Below the pieces are notes generated by a model. That model was not told the DNA's origin. It worked only from the letters and a program-made list of their open reading frames with translations, and searched no databases. The translations under genes were made by a program, and so were the position numbers. 32,265 nucleotides of DNA from Sphingomonas horti (GTDB lineage Bacteria > Pseudomonadota > Alphaproteobacteria > Sphingomonadales > Sphingomonadaceae): positions 1 to 32,265 of the forward strand of contig NZ_WQMS01000011.1 of NCBI RefSeq assembly GCF_009753715.1, in the 5' to 3' direction. Below are positions 1 to 8,287 of the stretch, piece by piece (within the stretch, counting starts at the first letter, position 1; each line of letters begins with the position of its first letter).

Positions 1-345
1 CCTCTCGTGCGTGGACGCTTCGACAGCAACCACACTTTGGCACTCAGATGCCGGGAGCGGGAGCCATCCACCCCATCTGCTTTTGAAAATGCGAAACCCC
101 CGGCTCATGTCCGGAATGGGCGCGAACCAGCCGAACCTCGGCCGTAGACGATTTCGGGCTGCTCCATTTGGTCGATGGCGCCGGCGACAGGATTATCAAC
201 GCTTACCGCAAACGATCTAAGGGATTGCACGCTCTGAGGGACAGCCTATCTGATCGAGAGCCGGTGAAGAGAACGAGTTGGACATCGTGTCCTACCATTT
301 GTGATCGCCAGCGCGACTATCGGTCAGAGCCCGCGCGTCGAAACG
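1..345. other. No recognisable gene at left edge
   Basis: Short open frames exist on the plus strand here, but none has a recognisable domain or a good ribosome binding site, and none shows a protein-like pattern. This may be the spacer downstream of the protease gene plus degenerate sequence. I see no tRNA, terminator with a T-run, or mobile-element end. Confidence 0.4.
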
Positions 346-1686
346 TCACGCAGGAGCGTCGACCTCCAGTGTCATGGCCTGAAAGTCTAAGGTCACCTTT
401 TCGAAGACGCGCAGGAGGTCGGCACCCAATACGCCATAACGATCTTCTTCTCCTGGCGTCGGCTCGTTTTCGATATCGAGCGAGGAAAGTTTTGCCTCGA
501 CCTTACCGATGCGGATTGGAACCTGTTGGATCCTTTGACGGCGCACCCGCTCGACACCCCCGGCTCCAGCCCGGCCGGATTCAAGTCGCTGAGCCCCCTT
601 GAGCTCTGGATGCTCACGCGCGAAGCGGACGGAGAGCAAAGAGCTGTTCGCCCCGGTGTCGAGAAACAGGGGGTGCTCCTTTCCTGCGATCGCGACGACA
701 GCATAGGGATTGCTGCCGCTCATGCGCAGCTTTGCTGCCGTCACGGCCACAGGTTGCGGAGGTTCGACACGAAAGCTGTCGGCTCGCTCAAAACTGAAGC
801 GCCCAATCGCCCTGAGTACAGGGAGTCCAATGATCGCCTCGATCCGATAACCGCCCGGCACTGGAAAGGTCAGCGCCTCATCCTCCATGACGAGGAAGAC
901 CACATTCGACAGCACCGCGCCGGCAACCTCAAGACGGTCCGCAATTCCGATGCGGACGGCGACGCCGCCCCCGAGCGAGTTGCCAACATCTGCATCGCCT
1001 TCCATCATCCGCACGCCAAGCCGGCGGGCGGTGCTGGCACTGACGACCGACAAATTGGCTCCGGTATCGATCACAGCCTCTTGCACACTAGTGCCAAGCC
1101 TGATCGGCATGCGGATCAATCCCACCTTGTCGCGATCAATCGGAACGGGTGCACCCGAACCGCGATCCAGAAGCGCTTGCGGCGGAACCTTGGTAAGCAA
1201 TTCCGCGATCCGCTTGAGCCGCTCAATAGCCTCGGTCTCATCCGCCGTTCTCGAGCCGGGTGCCGCCAGTATGTTTGCGGCGTGCCGGGCCGCCTCGCTG
1301 TAGCGACCCGCAAAGAAGGCACCTTCGGCCGCCATGGTATGTGCTCGCTCCAGCCGCTTCGGCCGCGCATCGCCGCTCTCGAAATAGCGGGCGAGCGCCT
1401 CCTTGGAATCTTTGTCCCGCAAGAGCGCTGCAGCTCGCTGCGCCTCCAGCAGCGCCCGGTCCGACGTGCTGATCTGCCCTTGCCGGAGCAGCGTTTCGAT
1501 CAGGCTCAGATCGCCAATTCGGCTTCCATCAAGAGCCTCCAGCACGCGGTCTGCGGAGGCTTCGGCGGGACGAGCCGCGACCTGATCCGCCCGCGCGATC
1601 GCTGCGGGTGCCGTTATCACGGTGAATACAGCAAAGCCGGAGATAAGGGCGGTCCCCCTTCGCGTGCGATGTGGCTTGCTCGACAA
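346..1686 (-). CDS. Exported two-domain retropepsin-like aspartic protease
   Basis: A 446-residue protein with an N-terminal signal-like segment (residues ~10-33, ending near AIARA), then a helical, TPR-like region rich in Ala/Leu (~45-165), then two retropepsin-like halves. The first has catalytic DTGAN at 208-212 and the hydrophobic-Gly motif AIIGL at 284-288. The second has DTGAN at 343-347 and GVLGADLL at 418-425. Both aspartates sit in one chain, so an intramolecular active site is possible, whereas retropepsins usually dimerise. The start is TTG at 1686: AGGGA lies 7 nt upstream, and no nearby ATG would keep the signal peptide. It is divergent from the DUF2975 gene. The family is the pepsin/retropepsin-like aspartic proteases of proteobacteria; the substrate is unknown. 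Confidence 0.8.
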   Translation of the reverse strand: MSSKPHRTRRGTALISGFAVFTVITAPAAIARADQVAARPAEASADRVLEALDGSRIGDLSLIETLLRQGQISTSDRALLEAQRAAALLRDKDSKEALARYFESGDARPKRLERAHTMAAEGAFFAGRYSEAARHAANILAAPGSRTADETEAIERLKRIAELLTKVPPQALLDRGSGAPVPIDRDKVGLIRMPIRLGTSVQEAVIDTGANLSVVSASTARRLGVRMMEGDADVGNSLGGGVAVRIGIADRLEVAGAVLSNVVFLVMEDEALTFPVPGGYRIEAIIGLPVLRAIGRFSFERADSFRVEPPQPVAVTAAKLRMSGSNPYAVVAIAGKEHPLFLDTGANSSLLSVRFAREHPELKGAQRLESGRAGAGGVERVRRQRIQQVPIRIGKVEAKLSSLDIENEPTPGEEDRYGVLGADLLRVFEKVTLDFQAMTLEVDAPA

Positions 1687-1746
1687 GACTAAGTCCCTTA
1701 CTTGCTGTATAGCGAATCAATATTATTGTTTTACGATATTTTGTTG

Positions 1747-2274
1747 ATGAATGGCAATATGCAATCTTCTGAGCTCACCTCTGCCGCGCGCCGCCTGCGC
1801 ATGGGTGCCATTTTCTCGCTGGTTCTCGTCGTGGGAAGCGCACTCTATGCCGGAGCGGCGTGGTTTCTCGGCCTCGATCCGGATGGTGCCATTCAAGTAA
1901 CCTTTGGCGGCCCAGGCAACCAGCAGGCTCGTTTCGTCGCGGTTGTGAGCGGCGCCTTGTTTGCTCTCGGGCTACAGCGCCTCATCCGGATGCTTGGCAG
2001 GATGGGACAAGGCGAGCGCTTCACCAGCCGCAACATTGGCGATCTGCGCGGCTTCACCTTCTATGTGCTGATCTCGGCGATCGTCTCGATCCTGTTGCCG
2101 ATTGCGCTCTCTCTGATCGCCGCCCTGAGCGCTGGCGCGGGCGAGCGTCGTGTTACATTCACATTCGACGGCGGAGATTTCTTCGCTCTGCTGGTCAGCG
2201 CATTGCTATTCTTTGTCGTGCGGTTGCTCGGAGAGGCGCAGCGTCTTTCCGAAGAAGCGGCGCAGATCATCTGA
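1747..2274 (+). CDS. DUF2975 membrane protein
   Basis: About 175 residues with four hydrophobic segments (near residues 20-42, 63-77, 103-130 and 145-160), the layout of DUF2975 membrane proteins. Function is not established. Start alternatives are ATG 1747 and ATG 1759; neither has a strong Shine-Dalgarno, and I chose the longer. An AT-rich stretch at 1728-1745, unusual here, probably contains the promoter. The stop at 2272-2274 is followed one base later by the GTG start of a small HTH regulator. DUF2975 proteins are typically encoded next to such a YozG-like regulator, which supports both calls. Confidence 0.8.
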   Translation: MNGNMQSSELTSAARRLRMGAIFSLVLVVGSALYAGAAWFLGLDPDGAIQVTFGGPGNQQARFVAVVSGALFALGLQRLIRMLGRMGQGERFTSRNIGDLRGFTFYVLISAIVSILLPIALSLIAALSAGAGERRVTFTFDGGDFFALLVSALLFFVVRLLGEAQRLSEEAAQII

Positions 2275-2275
2275 C

Positions 2276-2491
2276 GTGGCGATCATCGTTCGCCTCGACG
2301 TGATGCTCGCACGCCGCAAAGCCAGGTCCAAGGATCTCGCAGCCTTTATTGGCATAACCGAGGCCAATTTGTCGCTGCTGAAATCTGGTCGGGTGAAGGG
2401 CATACGGTTCGAGACACTCGACAGGATCTGCGAATATCTTGACTGCCAGCCTGGTGACATTCTCGAGCACGAGCCTGATGCAGAGGCATGA
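2276..2491 (+). CDS. Small XRE/YozG-like helix-turn-helix regulator
   Basis: A 71-residue protein made almost entirely of one Cro/C1-type helix-turn-helix: the segment from RKARSKDLAAFIGI through NLSLLKSGR is the HTH core, followed by RFETLDRICEYLDCQPGDIL, the typical ending of YozG-like regulators. The GTG start at 2276 comes directly after the DUF2975 stop, so the two are probably translationally coupled. A longer upstream extension in the same frame runs inside the DUF2975 gene and is not protein-like. It probably regulates its own operon; target sites are not evident. Confidence 0.85.
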   Translation: MAIIVRLDVMLARRKARSKDLAAFIGITEANLSLLKSGRVKGIRFETLDRICEYLDCQPGDILEHEPDAEA

Positions 2492-2625
2492 TGGCTCGCT
2501 CCCCGTAAGAGGCTTCGGGCCATTTCGCCGTTGCTGGAAGATCACGCGGGAAAGCAGCCCGATCATTCAATCGCGAGCAGTCGGACTTCGACTAAAGAGT
2601 CGATCGTGTGAGCCAAGGGCCGGTG

Positions 2626-3306
2626 ATGAAATCCAAATTCCGCCTCGCCATATTCGACTTCGACGGAACACTCGCCGACAGCTTGAGCTGGTTCCGCAGC
2701 ACGGTGCAGTCCGGCGCCGAGCGGTTCGGCTATCGCCGCACGGGCGATGCCGAGCTTGAAGCGCTGCGCGGCCTCTCGACGCGAGAAGTTGTCCGGGCGT
2801 TAGGCGTGCCGTCGTGGCGGATGCCGCAGTTGGCGCGTCATTTCCGGTATGAAGCTGCGCGAAGCGCGCACCGTATTCGGATGTTTCCCGGCGCACGCGA
2901 AGCGTTGCTCACGCTCGTCGACCACGGCGTAAAAGTTGCCATTGTCAGCTCAAACGCCGAGGAAAACGTGCGCTCCGTGATCGGTCGCGACATGGCTACC
3001 CGGATCTTTGGCTTTGAATGCGGCGCTTCGTTGTTCGGAAAGGCCGCCCGGCTGCGACGTGTGATCCGATCTGCAGAGATCAGCGCGCAACAGGCGATCA
3101 TGATTGGGGATGAAGATCGGGATATCGAAGCGGCAAGAGCGGCCCGCATCGTTTCAGGTGCCGTAACTTGGGGCTATGCGACGCGTCCCGCACTTGAGGC
3201 AGCCGAACCGGATCTCGTTTTCGACAGCTTCGCCTCTCTGGTCCGGCAGATCACTGACGCCGTGCCCATTTTCCGCCACCTCGAGCCTGGGGGCAGAGGC
3301 GATTAG
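2626..3306 (+). CDS. HAD-superfamily hydrolase, phosphoglycolate-phosphatase-like
   Basis: 226 residues. Motif I is FDFDGTLADS, with nucleophile Asp11 and acid/base Asp13, and motif IV is MIGDEDRDIEAARAA; an alpha-helical cap lies between them. This fits HAD subfamily IA phosphatases of the phosphoglycolate phosphatase type. The exact substrate cannot be read from sequence. I chose ATG 2626 because AAGGG sits 6 nt upstream and motif I then lies at the usual distance from the N-terminus. A GTG at 2608, 8 nt after AAAGAG, is an alternative that adds six residues. The gene ends convergently with the S9 peptidase gene, 47 bp away. Confidence 0.88.
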   Translation: MKSKFRLAIFDFDGTLADSLSWFRSTVQSGAERFGYRRTGDAELEALRGLSTREVVRALGVPSWRMPQLARHFRYEAARSAHRIRMFPGAREALLTLVDHGVKVAIVSSNAEENVRSVIGRDMATRIFGFECGASLFGKAARLRRVIRSAEISAQQAIMIGDEDRDIEAARAARIVSGAVTWGYATRPALEAAEPDLVFDSFASLVRQITDAVPIFRHLEPGGRGD

Positions 3307-3353
3307 GGCATGGCGCAGTGCAATCCAAGTCTACGGCCAGCTGTGTTGAACGA

Positions 3354-5396
3354 CTAGTGCGCGCTTTGTGCAGCGTCGGTCAGACCCGGCACGGCCTGCT
3401 GCCCCTGCAAGATCTGCATAGAAGAGGCACTCACGGCAGACCCGACTGGCTCGGCGCGACCACGCAGACAAGATTTCAAGAAATTTTCGGCAACGGCAGC
3501 AAACCCGATCACGTTTTCCGGGCGTGCAAGACCATGACCTTCGTCGGGAAACAGAAGATAGGTTACGGGGATCTTATGAGCCGTCATTGCTTGCGCGATC
3601 TGATCGGACTCGACGCGCGGTACGCGCGGGTCGTTTGCGCCCTGGGCAATAAGCAGCGGCATGCGGATGGCTCCCGCTTGGAAAAGCGGTGAACGTTCGT
3701 GCAGCAGCGCCTGGCCTTCAGGCGTCGTGGGATCGCCGACGCGCTTGTAGAGCTGACGCTTCAGCGACTCCCAATAAGGTGGAGTCGCAGCGAGAAGCGA
3801 CAGCAGGTTGGAAGGTCCCACCACATCCACCCCGCACGCAAAAACGTCGGGCGTGAAGCTCAGGCCAGCGAGCGTCGCGTAGCCGCCATAGGAGCCCCCC
3901 ATGATCGCGATCCGGTCCTTTTTGGCGACACCAGTTGATGTTGCCCATGTCACCGCATCCAGCAGGTCCTGTTGCATCTTGCCGCCCCATTCCCGGTCGC
4001 CTGCGGAGATGAACGACTTCCCGAAGCCCGAGGACCCGCGAAAGTTGACGCTGAGAACCGCATAGCCCCGGTTGGCGAGCCATTGATGGTAGGAATCATA
4101 GCCATAGCTGTCGCGAAGCCATGGCCCGCCATGTACCAGCAGCACCATTGGGAGCGCCACGTCTGGTCGGCCGTCTTGGTCGCGATCGCTGCCCGGCGGT
4201 AAAGTCAGATACGAGACGAGTGTCAGACCATCGCGCGCGCGCAACTCCAATGGCTTCATGGGTGCAAGCGCGAGCCCATCCAGTGCCGGGCGGCTCGCAA
4301 AGGCCTTCCTCAGGTCCTTGGTCCGGCGATCGAAAATATAGGTCATTGGGGAGGCAGCGACAGGATCGACTTCGATGGTCCAAAGGGCGTCACCGAGCGT
4401 TCGCGAGGTGATGTTGAACTGGCCACCGAGCTTGGTTTTGATCAGCGCCAGATCAGCCGCGACGCCCGTCTCGAGCGCAGTCCATTCGCTCCGCAAATAG
4501 TTGGTACGATAAGCCTGCGCCCTGCCCGTAACAGGATCGGCGAGCATTGGATCAACGAGGATGTTTCCTACATCGGCCCGGCTGTCCTGAGCGATGACCG
4601 TCATTCGGCCGCTTGCCACATCCTGCGCCACGAGGGCGGCCTTGTCGCGGTCGCGGGAATCAACCCAATAAAGCGTCCGACCGTCGGCTGTGAAGGACAG
4701 TGGCCGCGAGGTCATGGAGTCATCAAGGCCAAAGGAAAGAAACGGAGCTGCCGCCAAGCGATCGCCTGTGATCTGGAAATAGTCGGTGCCACCATCGGCG
4801 CGGGCGCGCGCAGCCAGACGCAGCTGGAGCGATCGGTCCGCCGTGAAGCCAGAAAATCCCTCGTTCTTCAGAACCAGCGTAAGCGCACCAGTCGCAAGGT
4901 TCAGGCTGTAGACATCGTGCCAGCGTGGGTCGCGATTGTTGAGGCCGATCAATATTCGATCGTGTACCTGATTGCTGATCGCGACGATCTGAGCTCTCGT
5001 CTTGTCGAACGGCGTCAGCGAGCGTTGGTCGCCGGTAGCCACGTCGACACTGTAAAGACGGTAATTCTCGTCGCCGCCCTTGTCGTTGATGTAGAGAAGA
5101 GTCCTGGAATCCGGCCCCCAGTCGTAATGCTCAATTGGCCGGCCGACTTCGCTGGTAACGACGCGAGCATTGGCCAGATCGTCGGACCCTGCGACCCAAA
5201 GGTTAAGCACCCCGTCGCTCGGGGCAATCCAGGCCAGCCATTTGCCATCAGGGCTGAGGCGCGCGTCTAACGACGTGGGATTCCCGAACAGTTTTGTCCG
5301 CTCGATTAGTGGCAGGTCGGGGACGCTCGCCAGTGCCATGGCGCTCGGCGCCGATAGCGCTGCTGCCGCACAAGAGATCATCAAACGAAAACGCAT
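3354..5396 (-). CDS. S9-family prolyl oligopeptidase-like serine peptidase, exported
   Basis: 680 residues: signal peptide (1-~24), a beta-propeller-like region (~35-375, with repeats such as SPDGKWLAWI and GPDSRTLLYI), then an alpha/beta-hydrolase domain. The catalytic triad is visible: Ser502 in GGSYGGYA, Asp589 in GANDPRV and His621 in DEGHG. VLLVHGGPW (418-426) gives the oxyanion-hole HGGP. This is the acylaminoacyl-peptidase / dipeptidyl-peptidase-like branch of S9, which cleaves short peptides, probably in the periplasm. The C-terminal ~35 residues extend past the usual family end. It starts 18 bp after the stop of the DJ-1/PfpI gene and is probably co-transcribed with it, suggesting peptide processing linked to that locus. 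Confidence 0.9.
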   Translation of the reverse strand: MRFRLMISCAAAALSAPSAMALASVPDLPLIERTKLFGNPTSLDARLSPDGKWLAWIAPSDGVLNLWVAGSDDLANARVVTSEVGRPIEHYDWGPDSRTLLYINDKGGDENYRLYSVDVATGDQRSLTPFDKTRAQIVAISNQVHDRILIGLNNRDPRWHDVYSLNLATGALTLVLKNEGFSGFTADRSLQLRLAARARADGGTDYFQITGDRLAAAPFLSFGLDDSMTSRPLSFTADGRTLYWVDSRDRDKAALVAQDVASGRMTVIAQDSRADVGNILVDPMLADPVTGRAQAYRTNYLRSEWTALETGVAADLALIKTKLGGQFNITSRTLGDALWTIEVDPVAASPMTYIFDRRTKDLRKAFASRPALDGLALAPMKPLELRARDGLTLVSYLTLPPGSDRDQDGRPDVALPMVLLVHGGPWLRDSYGYDSYHQWLANRGYAVLSVNFRGSSGFGKSFISAGDREWGGKMQQDLLDAVTWATSTGVAKKDRIAIMGGSYGGYATLAGLSFTPDVFACGVDVVGPSNLLSLLAATPPYWESLKRQLYKRVGDPTTPEGQALLHERSPLFQAGAIRMPLLIAQGANDPRVPRVESDQIAQAMTAHKIPVTYLLFPDEGHGLARPENVIGFAAVAENFLKSCLRGRAEPVGSAVSASSMQILQGQQAVPGLTDAAQSAH

Positions 5397-5414
5397 GAAT
5401 ACTTCTCCAGCAGA

Positions 5415-6101
5415 TTATTTCGAAGGGCAGGATGCGGACCCCAGCCTCCCACGGAACGCACTGGCTAGCCGGTGGCACTCAGCCAGAATCTCCGGCGAGG
5501 CCTCCTCTGGCCGCCCGCAAGCAAATGGCGGCTCGGGCGCGTACTCGAGCAGGAGCTGGATGGCCTGAGCGGTGGTTCGGCTCGCGAGCTCGGCGGCACA
5601 AACCAGTGCAAAGTCGACCCCGGCGGTCACGCCGGCAGCGGTGATGAACTTGCCGTCGCGAACAATTCGCGCCGGCTCAGGAATTGCGCCGTACGCACTT
5701 AGCGCCTCACGACGTGCCCAATGACAGGCACTGCGCCGACCCTGCAGGAGACCCGCCGCAGCGAGCACCAGCGATCCGGTGCAAACCGAGGTCACAAAGC
5801 GTGCGCCCTTGGCCAACCGTCGGACATGTTTCAGACATTCAGGCTTGAGCACCGGAGCCTGATCGAAGCCCCCTGGAATGCAGAGCAGGTCGCAACAAAC
5901 GATATCGCCGAGCCTTTGCGTGCCCCTCAATGTGAGGCCGAGTTCGGTTCGGACGTCTCCCCCGGAAGGGCTGGCCAGGCGCACGCCAGCCCCCGGCAGC
6001 CGTGCAAAGACCTCGTACGGGCCCGCGAAATCGAGATGCGTCATGCCTGGATAGAGGATGAACAGGATTTCCGCCCCAGCCGTCGCTTCGGTTGCACTCA
6101 T
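5415..6101 (-). CDS. DJ-1/PfpI protein, isonitrile hydratase-like
   Basis: A 228-residue cytoplasmic protein of the class I glutamine-amidotransferase-like (DJ-1/PfpI) fold. Family landmarks are YPGMTHLDFAGPYEVFARLPGA near the N-terminus, DLLCIPGGFDQ, the nucleophile elbow VTSVCTGSLVL (Cys107), then CHW, DGKFITAAGVTAGVDFAL and LEYAPEPPF. This pattern is that of isonitrile hydratase (InhA) and close relatives, which hydrate isonitriles to N-substituted formamides; other small-molecule substrates are possible. I chose ATG 6101 because the conserved strand begins shortly after it; an upstream ATG at 6128 would run into the shared operator. It is divergent from the GlxA-type regulator and leads an operon with the S9 peptidase. 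A second paralogue lies at 10671-11471. Confidence 0.85.
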   Translation of the reverse strand: MSATEATAGAEILFILYPGMTHLDFAGPYEVFARLPGAGVRLASPSGGDVRTELGLTLRGTQRLGDIVCCDLLCIPGGFDQAPVLKPECLKHVRRLAKGARFVTSVCTGSLVLAAAGLLQGRRSACHWARREALSAYGAIPEPARIVRDGKFITAAGVTAGVDFALVCAAELASRTTAQAIQLLLEYAPEPPFACGRPEEASPEILAECHRLASAFRGRLGSASCPSK

Positions 6102-6127
6102 GGCGAGGTGTTTGCAGCATCGCCGCA

Positions 6128-6162
6128 AAGGCCTAAAGGACGTTGTTCCGGCTATTCAGGAC
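6128..6162. promoter_or_regulatory. Candidate GlxA/AraC operator, copy A
   Basis: The 67-bp divergent spacer holds a block identical to one at 10532-10548 (17 bp, ending TAAAGGACGTT, then N and TTCC). It contains two AGGAC half-sites in direct orientation, at 6137-6141 and 6158-6162, exactly 21 bp apart. Two-turn direct repeats are the classical arrangement for AraC-family dimers. Location between the regulator and its divergent neighbour suggests autoregulation plus control of the DJ-1/S9 operon. No confident -35/-10 could be assigned. Confidence 0.6.
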
Positions 6163-6168
6163 GCCACC

Positions 6169-7131
6169 ATGACCAAGGTCGCCTTTTTGCTGTTTGATGG
6201 CTTCCAGATCCTCGATTTGACCGGGCCTGCTGCCGCGTTCGAGATCGCCGGTCATTTCGGTGCTGATTACTCCCTCATTATGGTGGCAACGGCTGGCGAG
6301 CGAATACGCAGCTCTGGGGGGATCACGGTAGAAGTCGCCCCGTTGGACGACGCGCGCGATTGTGAGGTCATCTTTGTTCCGGGCGCCAACCGGGCGTGGG
6401 AAGCGGCGCAGGACGGAGAGTTGATCGAGGCCCTTCGTTCAGCAGCGGATTCCGGGCGACGCGTCGCCAGCGTCTGTTCAGGGGCGTTCATCCTGGCAGC
6501 TGCAGGCTTGCTCGAGGGGCGCCGCGCTGCGACACATTGGCAGGCCGTGGGTGAATTGAAGCGCCGTCACCCGAACGTCACGGTCGATGCCGACAGCATC
6601 TTTGTCGAAGATCGTGGCATCTGGACGTCCGCAGGCGTTGCGGCGGGCATCGACCTGGCGCTCGGCATGATCTCCCGGGATTATGGCGACGACGTTGCCC
6701 GCAAGGTCGCGCAGAAGATGGTGGTCTATCACCGAAGACCGGGAACTCAGTCTCAGCATTCCGAACTTCTCGAGCTTGTCACTCCCGATAACCGCTTTGG
6801 GCCCCTGTTGGCCTGGGCACGCGCCCATCTGACCGAGCCGCTGAACGTGGAGCAGCTTGCAGAGCGAGCAAGGTTGAGTGTCCGACAGTTTACTCGCTCG
6901 TTCACTCAATCAATGGGGCTGCCGCCGGCAAAGGCCATCCAGCGGCTGAGGATCGAGCATGCCCGTGCGATGATCGAAACGGCTGCCGGTTCGATGGAGG
7001 AAATCGCTCGCAGAAGCGGATTCGGTAGCGCCGAGCGCATGCGGCGCGCATTCATCAAAACAACCGGGCAGCCACCGCAGTCGGTTCGAAGAAGTGCAGT
7101 GCGGCCCTCGCGACCGGCTAGGGCTCGTTAG
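6169..7131 (+). CDS. GlxA-type transcriptional regulator (DJ-1/PfpI + AraC HTH)
   Basis: 320 residues. Residues 1-~190 form a DJ-1/PfpI ligand-sensing domain, starting TKVAFLLFDGFQILDLTGP, with the Cys elbow VASVCSGAFIL (Cys103) and WTSAGVAAGIDLAL. Residues ~215-310 form a double AraC-family HTH: EQLAERARLSVRQFTRSF, then MEEIARRSGFGSAERMRRAF. Such regulators (GlxA, FtrA, CdhR and GbdR types) usually activate neighbouring catabolic genes in response to a small molecule. The retained Cys and the closeness to two isonitrile-hydratase-like enzymes hint that its ligand resembles their substrate; that is inference. ATG 6169 is chosen because longer starts run through the operator. The 3' end overlaps the convergent ammonia-lyase gene by 14 bp. 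Confidence 0.92.
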   Translation: MTKVAFLLFDGFQILDLTGPAAAFEIAGHFGADYSLIMVATAGERIRSSGGITVEVAPLDDARDCEVIFVPGANRAWEAAQDGELIEALRSAADSGRRVASVCSGAFILAAAGLLEGRRAATHWQAVGELKRRHPNVTVDADSIFVEDRGIWTSAGVAAGIDLALGMISRDYGDDVARKVAQKMVVYHRRPGTQSQHSELLELVTPDNRFGPLLAWARAHLTEPLNVEQLAERARLSVRQFTRSFTQSMGLPPAKAIQRLRIEHARAMIETAAGSMEEIARRSGFGSAERMRRAFIKTTGQPPQSVRRSAVRPSRPARAR

Positions 7132-8284
7132 CGACGACCACATGCCCAAGCCGACGGCCGGCACGCACCTCCGCGCCAGATCTTCCGACGAGCTGAGTGT
7201 AGAGATCGGGATCAGTGTCCGCTTCTGTCCCGAAGCACAGAATGTGCGAGGTGCAATCAATCCCGACCTGCCGCCGCAGCACTGGATCGGAAGCGCATTT
7301 GAGAAACGCTGCAAGTCCAGCCGTTGCCGATTCTCCAGCAACGATAGGCAAAGCGCCTCCGTCGCCGCTGGCAAGCTCGCGCATCATGCTGATGGCCGAT
7401 TCATCGTGGATGGTGCTGAAGTGCGCTGCTCCCAGAGAAAGGATGTCCCACGCTACCAGCGACACCTCTCCACAGGCGAGACCAGCCATCACGGTTTGGG
7501 GCTGGCGTTCAATGCGCACCGGTCTCCCGGCGCGCGCTGAAGCGAAGAGGCAGGCGGCACCTTCCGGCTCGACCACGATCAATCGAGGCCTGCTTGTGCC
7601 GAAACTCTCCCACAAGTCCGCACAGACTGCGGCTGCCAGGCCGCCTACTCCTCCCTGCACGAATACATGACTTGGGCGATACTGTGCGTGTCGAACCTCG
7701 TGGATCATCACGGAGTAGCCCTGCATGACTTCGCAGGGGATATCCGAATAGCCTGGGTACGACGTGTCTGAAACGACGATCCACCCAGATTGCGCGGCGT
7801 CGGCAGCTGCCGCCCTCACCGCATCATCGTAATTGCCATTCACCCGCCTGATCTCCGCGCCGAACGCAGCGATCGCTCGCTCGCGCTCGGTGCTCACCTC
7901 GCGGTGCAGATAAACCAGGCAGCGACAACCGATCCCGCTGGCCTTCCATGCAACCGACCGGCCGTGATTTCCGTCCGTCGCGCAACAGACAACCAGGTCT
8001 TGTGGGCGCTCCCGCGCCTCTGCGAGACGCGCCAGCGCATAGGCGCCGCCAAGCGCCTTGAAGCTTCCAAGCCCGAAGCGTTCTCCCTCATTTTTGTAGG
8101 CGAGCCGCTCCACACCAGCCCGTGCTGCAAGGTGCGGAAGGTCGACCAGTGGCGTTGGAGCATAGCCCGGCCAGGACTGAATTGCTCGAATGGCGGCCCG
8201 TCCCTTCTCAAGGGATAGGTATGTCTTCAAACGGTCCGGATATTCCTCTCCAATAAGCGTCCGAGGATTGTCGAAAACGTACAT
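7118..8284 (-). CDS. Diaminopropionate ammonia-lyase-like PLP enzyme
   Basis: 388 residues, fold type II PLP enzyme. The pyridoxal lysine is Lys76 in RFGLGSFKALGGAYAL, a context typical of diaminopropionate ammonia-lyase (DpaL/YgeX) rather than threonine dehydratase. The phosphate-binding loop is QGGVGGLAAAV, and TDGNHGRSVAW matches the family. DpaL converts D- and L-2,3-diaminopropionate to pyruvate and ammonia; length is close to that of E. coli YgeX. The ATG at 8284 lies 3 nt after the stop of the TonB receptor gene, so the two are an operon. This pairing suggests that the imported compound contains or yields diaminopropionate. Another beta-elimination substrate is possible. Confidence 0.85.
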   Translation of the reverse strand: MYVFDNPRTLIGEEYPDRLKTYLSLEKGRAAIRAIQSWPGYAPTPLVDLPHLAARAGVERLAYKNEGERFGLGSFKALGGAYALARLAEARERPQDLVVCCATDGNHGRSVAWKASGIGCRCLVYLHREVSTERERAIAAFGAEIRRVNGNYDDAVRAAAADAAQSGWIVVSDTSYPGYSDIPCEVMQGYSVMIHEVRHAQYRPSHVFVQGGVGGLAAAVCADLWESFGTSRPRLIVVEPEGAACLFASARAGRPVRIERQPQTVMAGLACGEVSLVAWDILSLGAAHFSTIHDESAISMMRELASGDGGALPIVAGESATAGLAAFLKCASDPVLRRQVGIDCTSHILCFGTEADTDPDLYTQLVGRSGAEVRAGRRLGHVVVANEP

Positions 8285-8287
8285 CTG

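Noticed and set aside
526-1692. 388-codon plus-strand open frame
   Set aside because: Shadow of the retropepsin-like protease, which has catalytic motifs and a supported start.
3322-3330. CAATCCAAG matching the IS target sequence
   Set aside because: A single short match with no terminal repeat nearby; expected by chance.
7118-7131. 14-bp convergent overlap of the GlxA and ammonia-lyase genes as a possible frameshift
   Set aside because: Both proteins have complete family ends, so short convergent overlap is the simpler reading.
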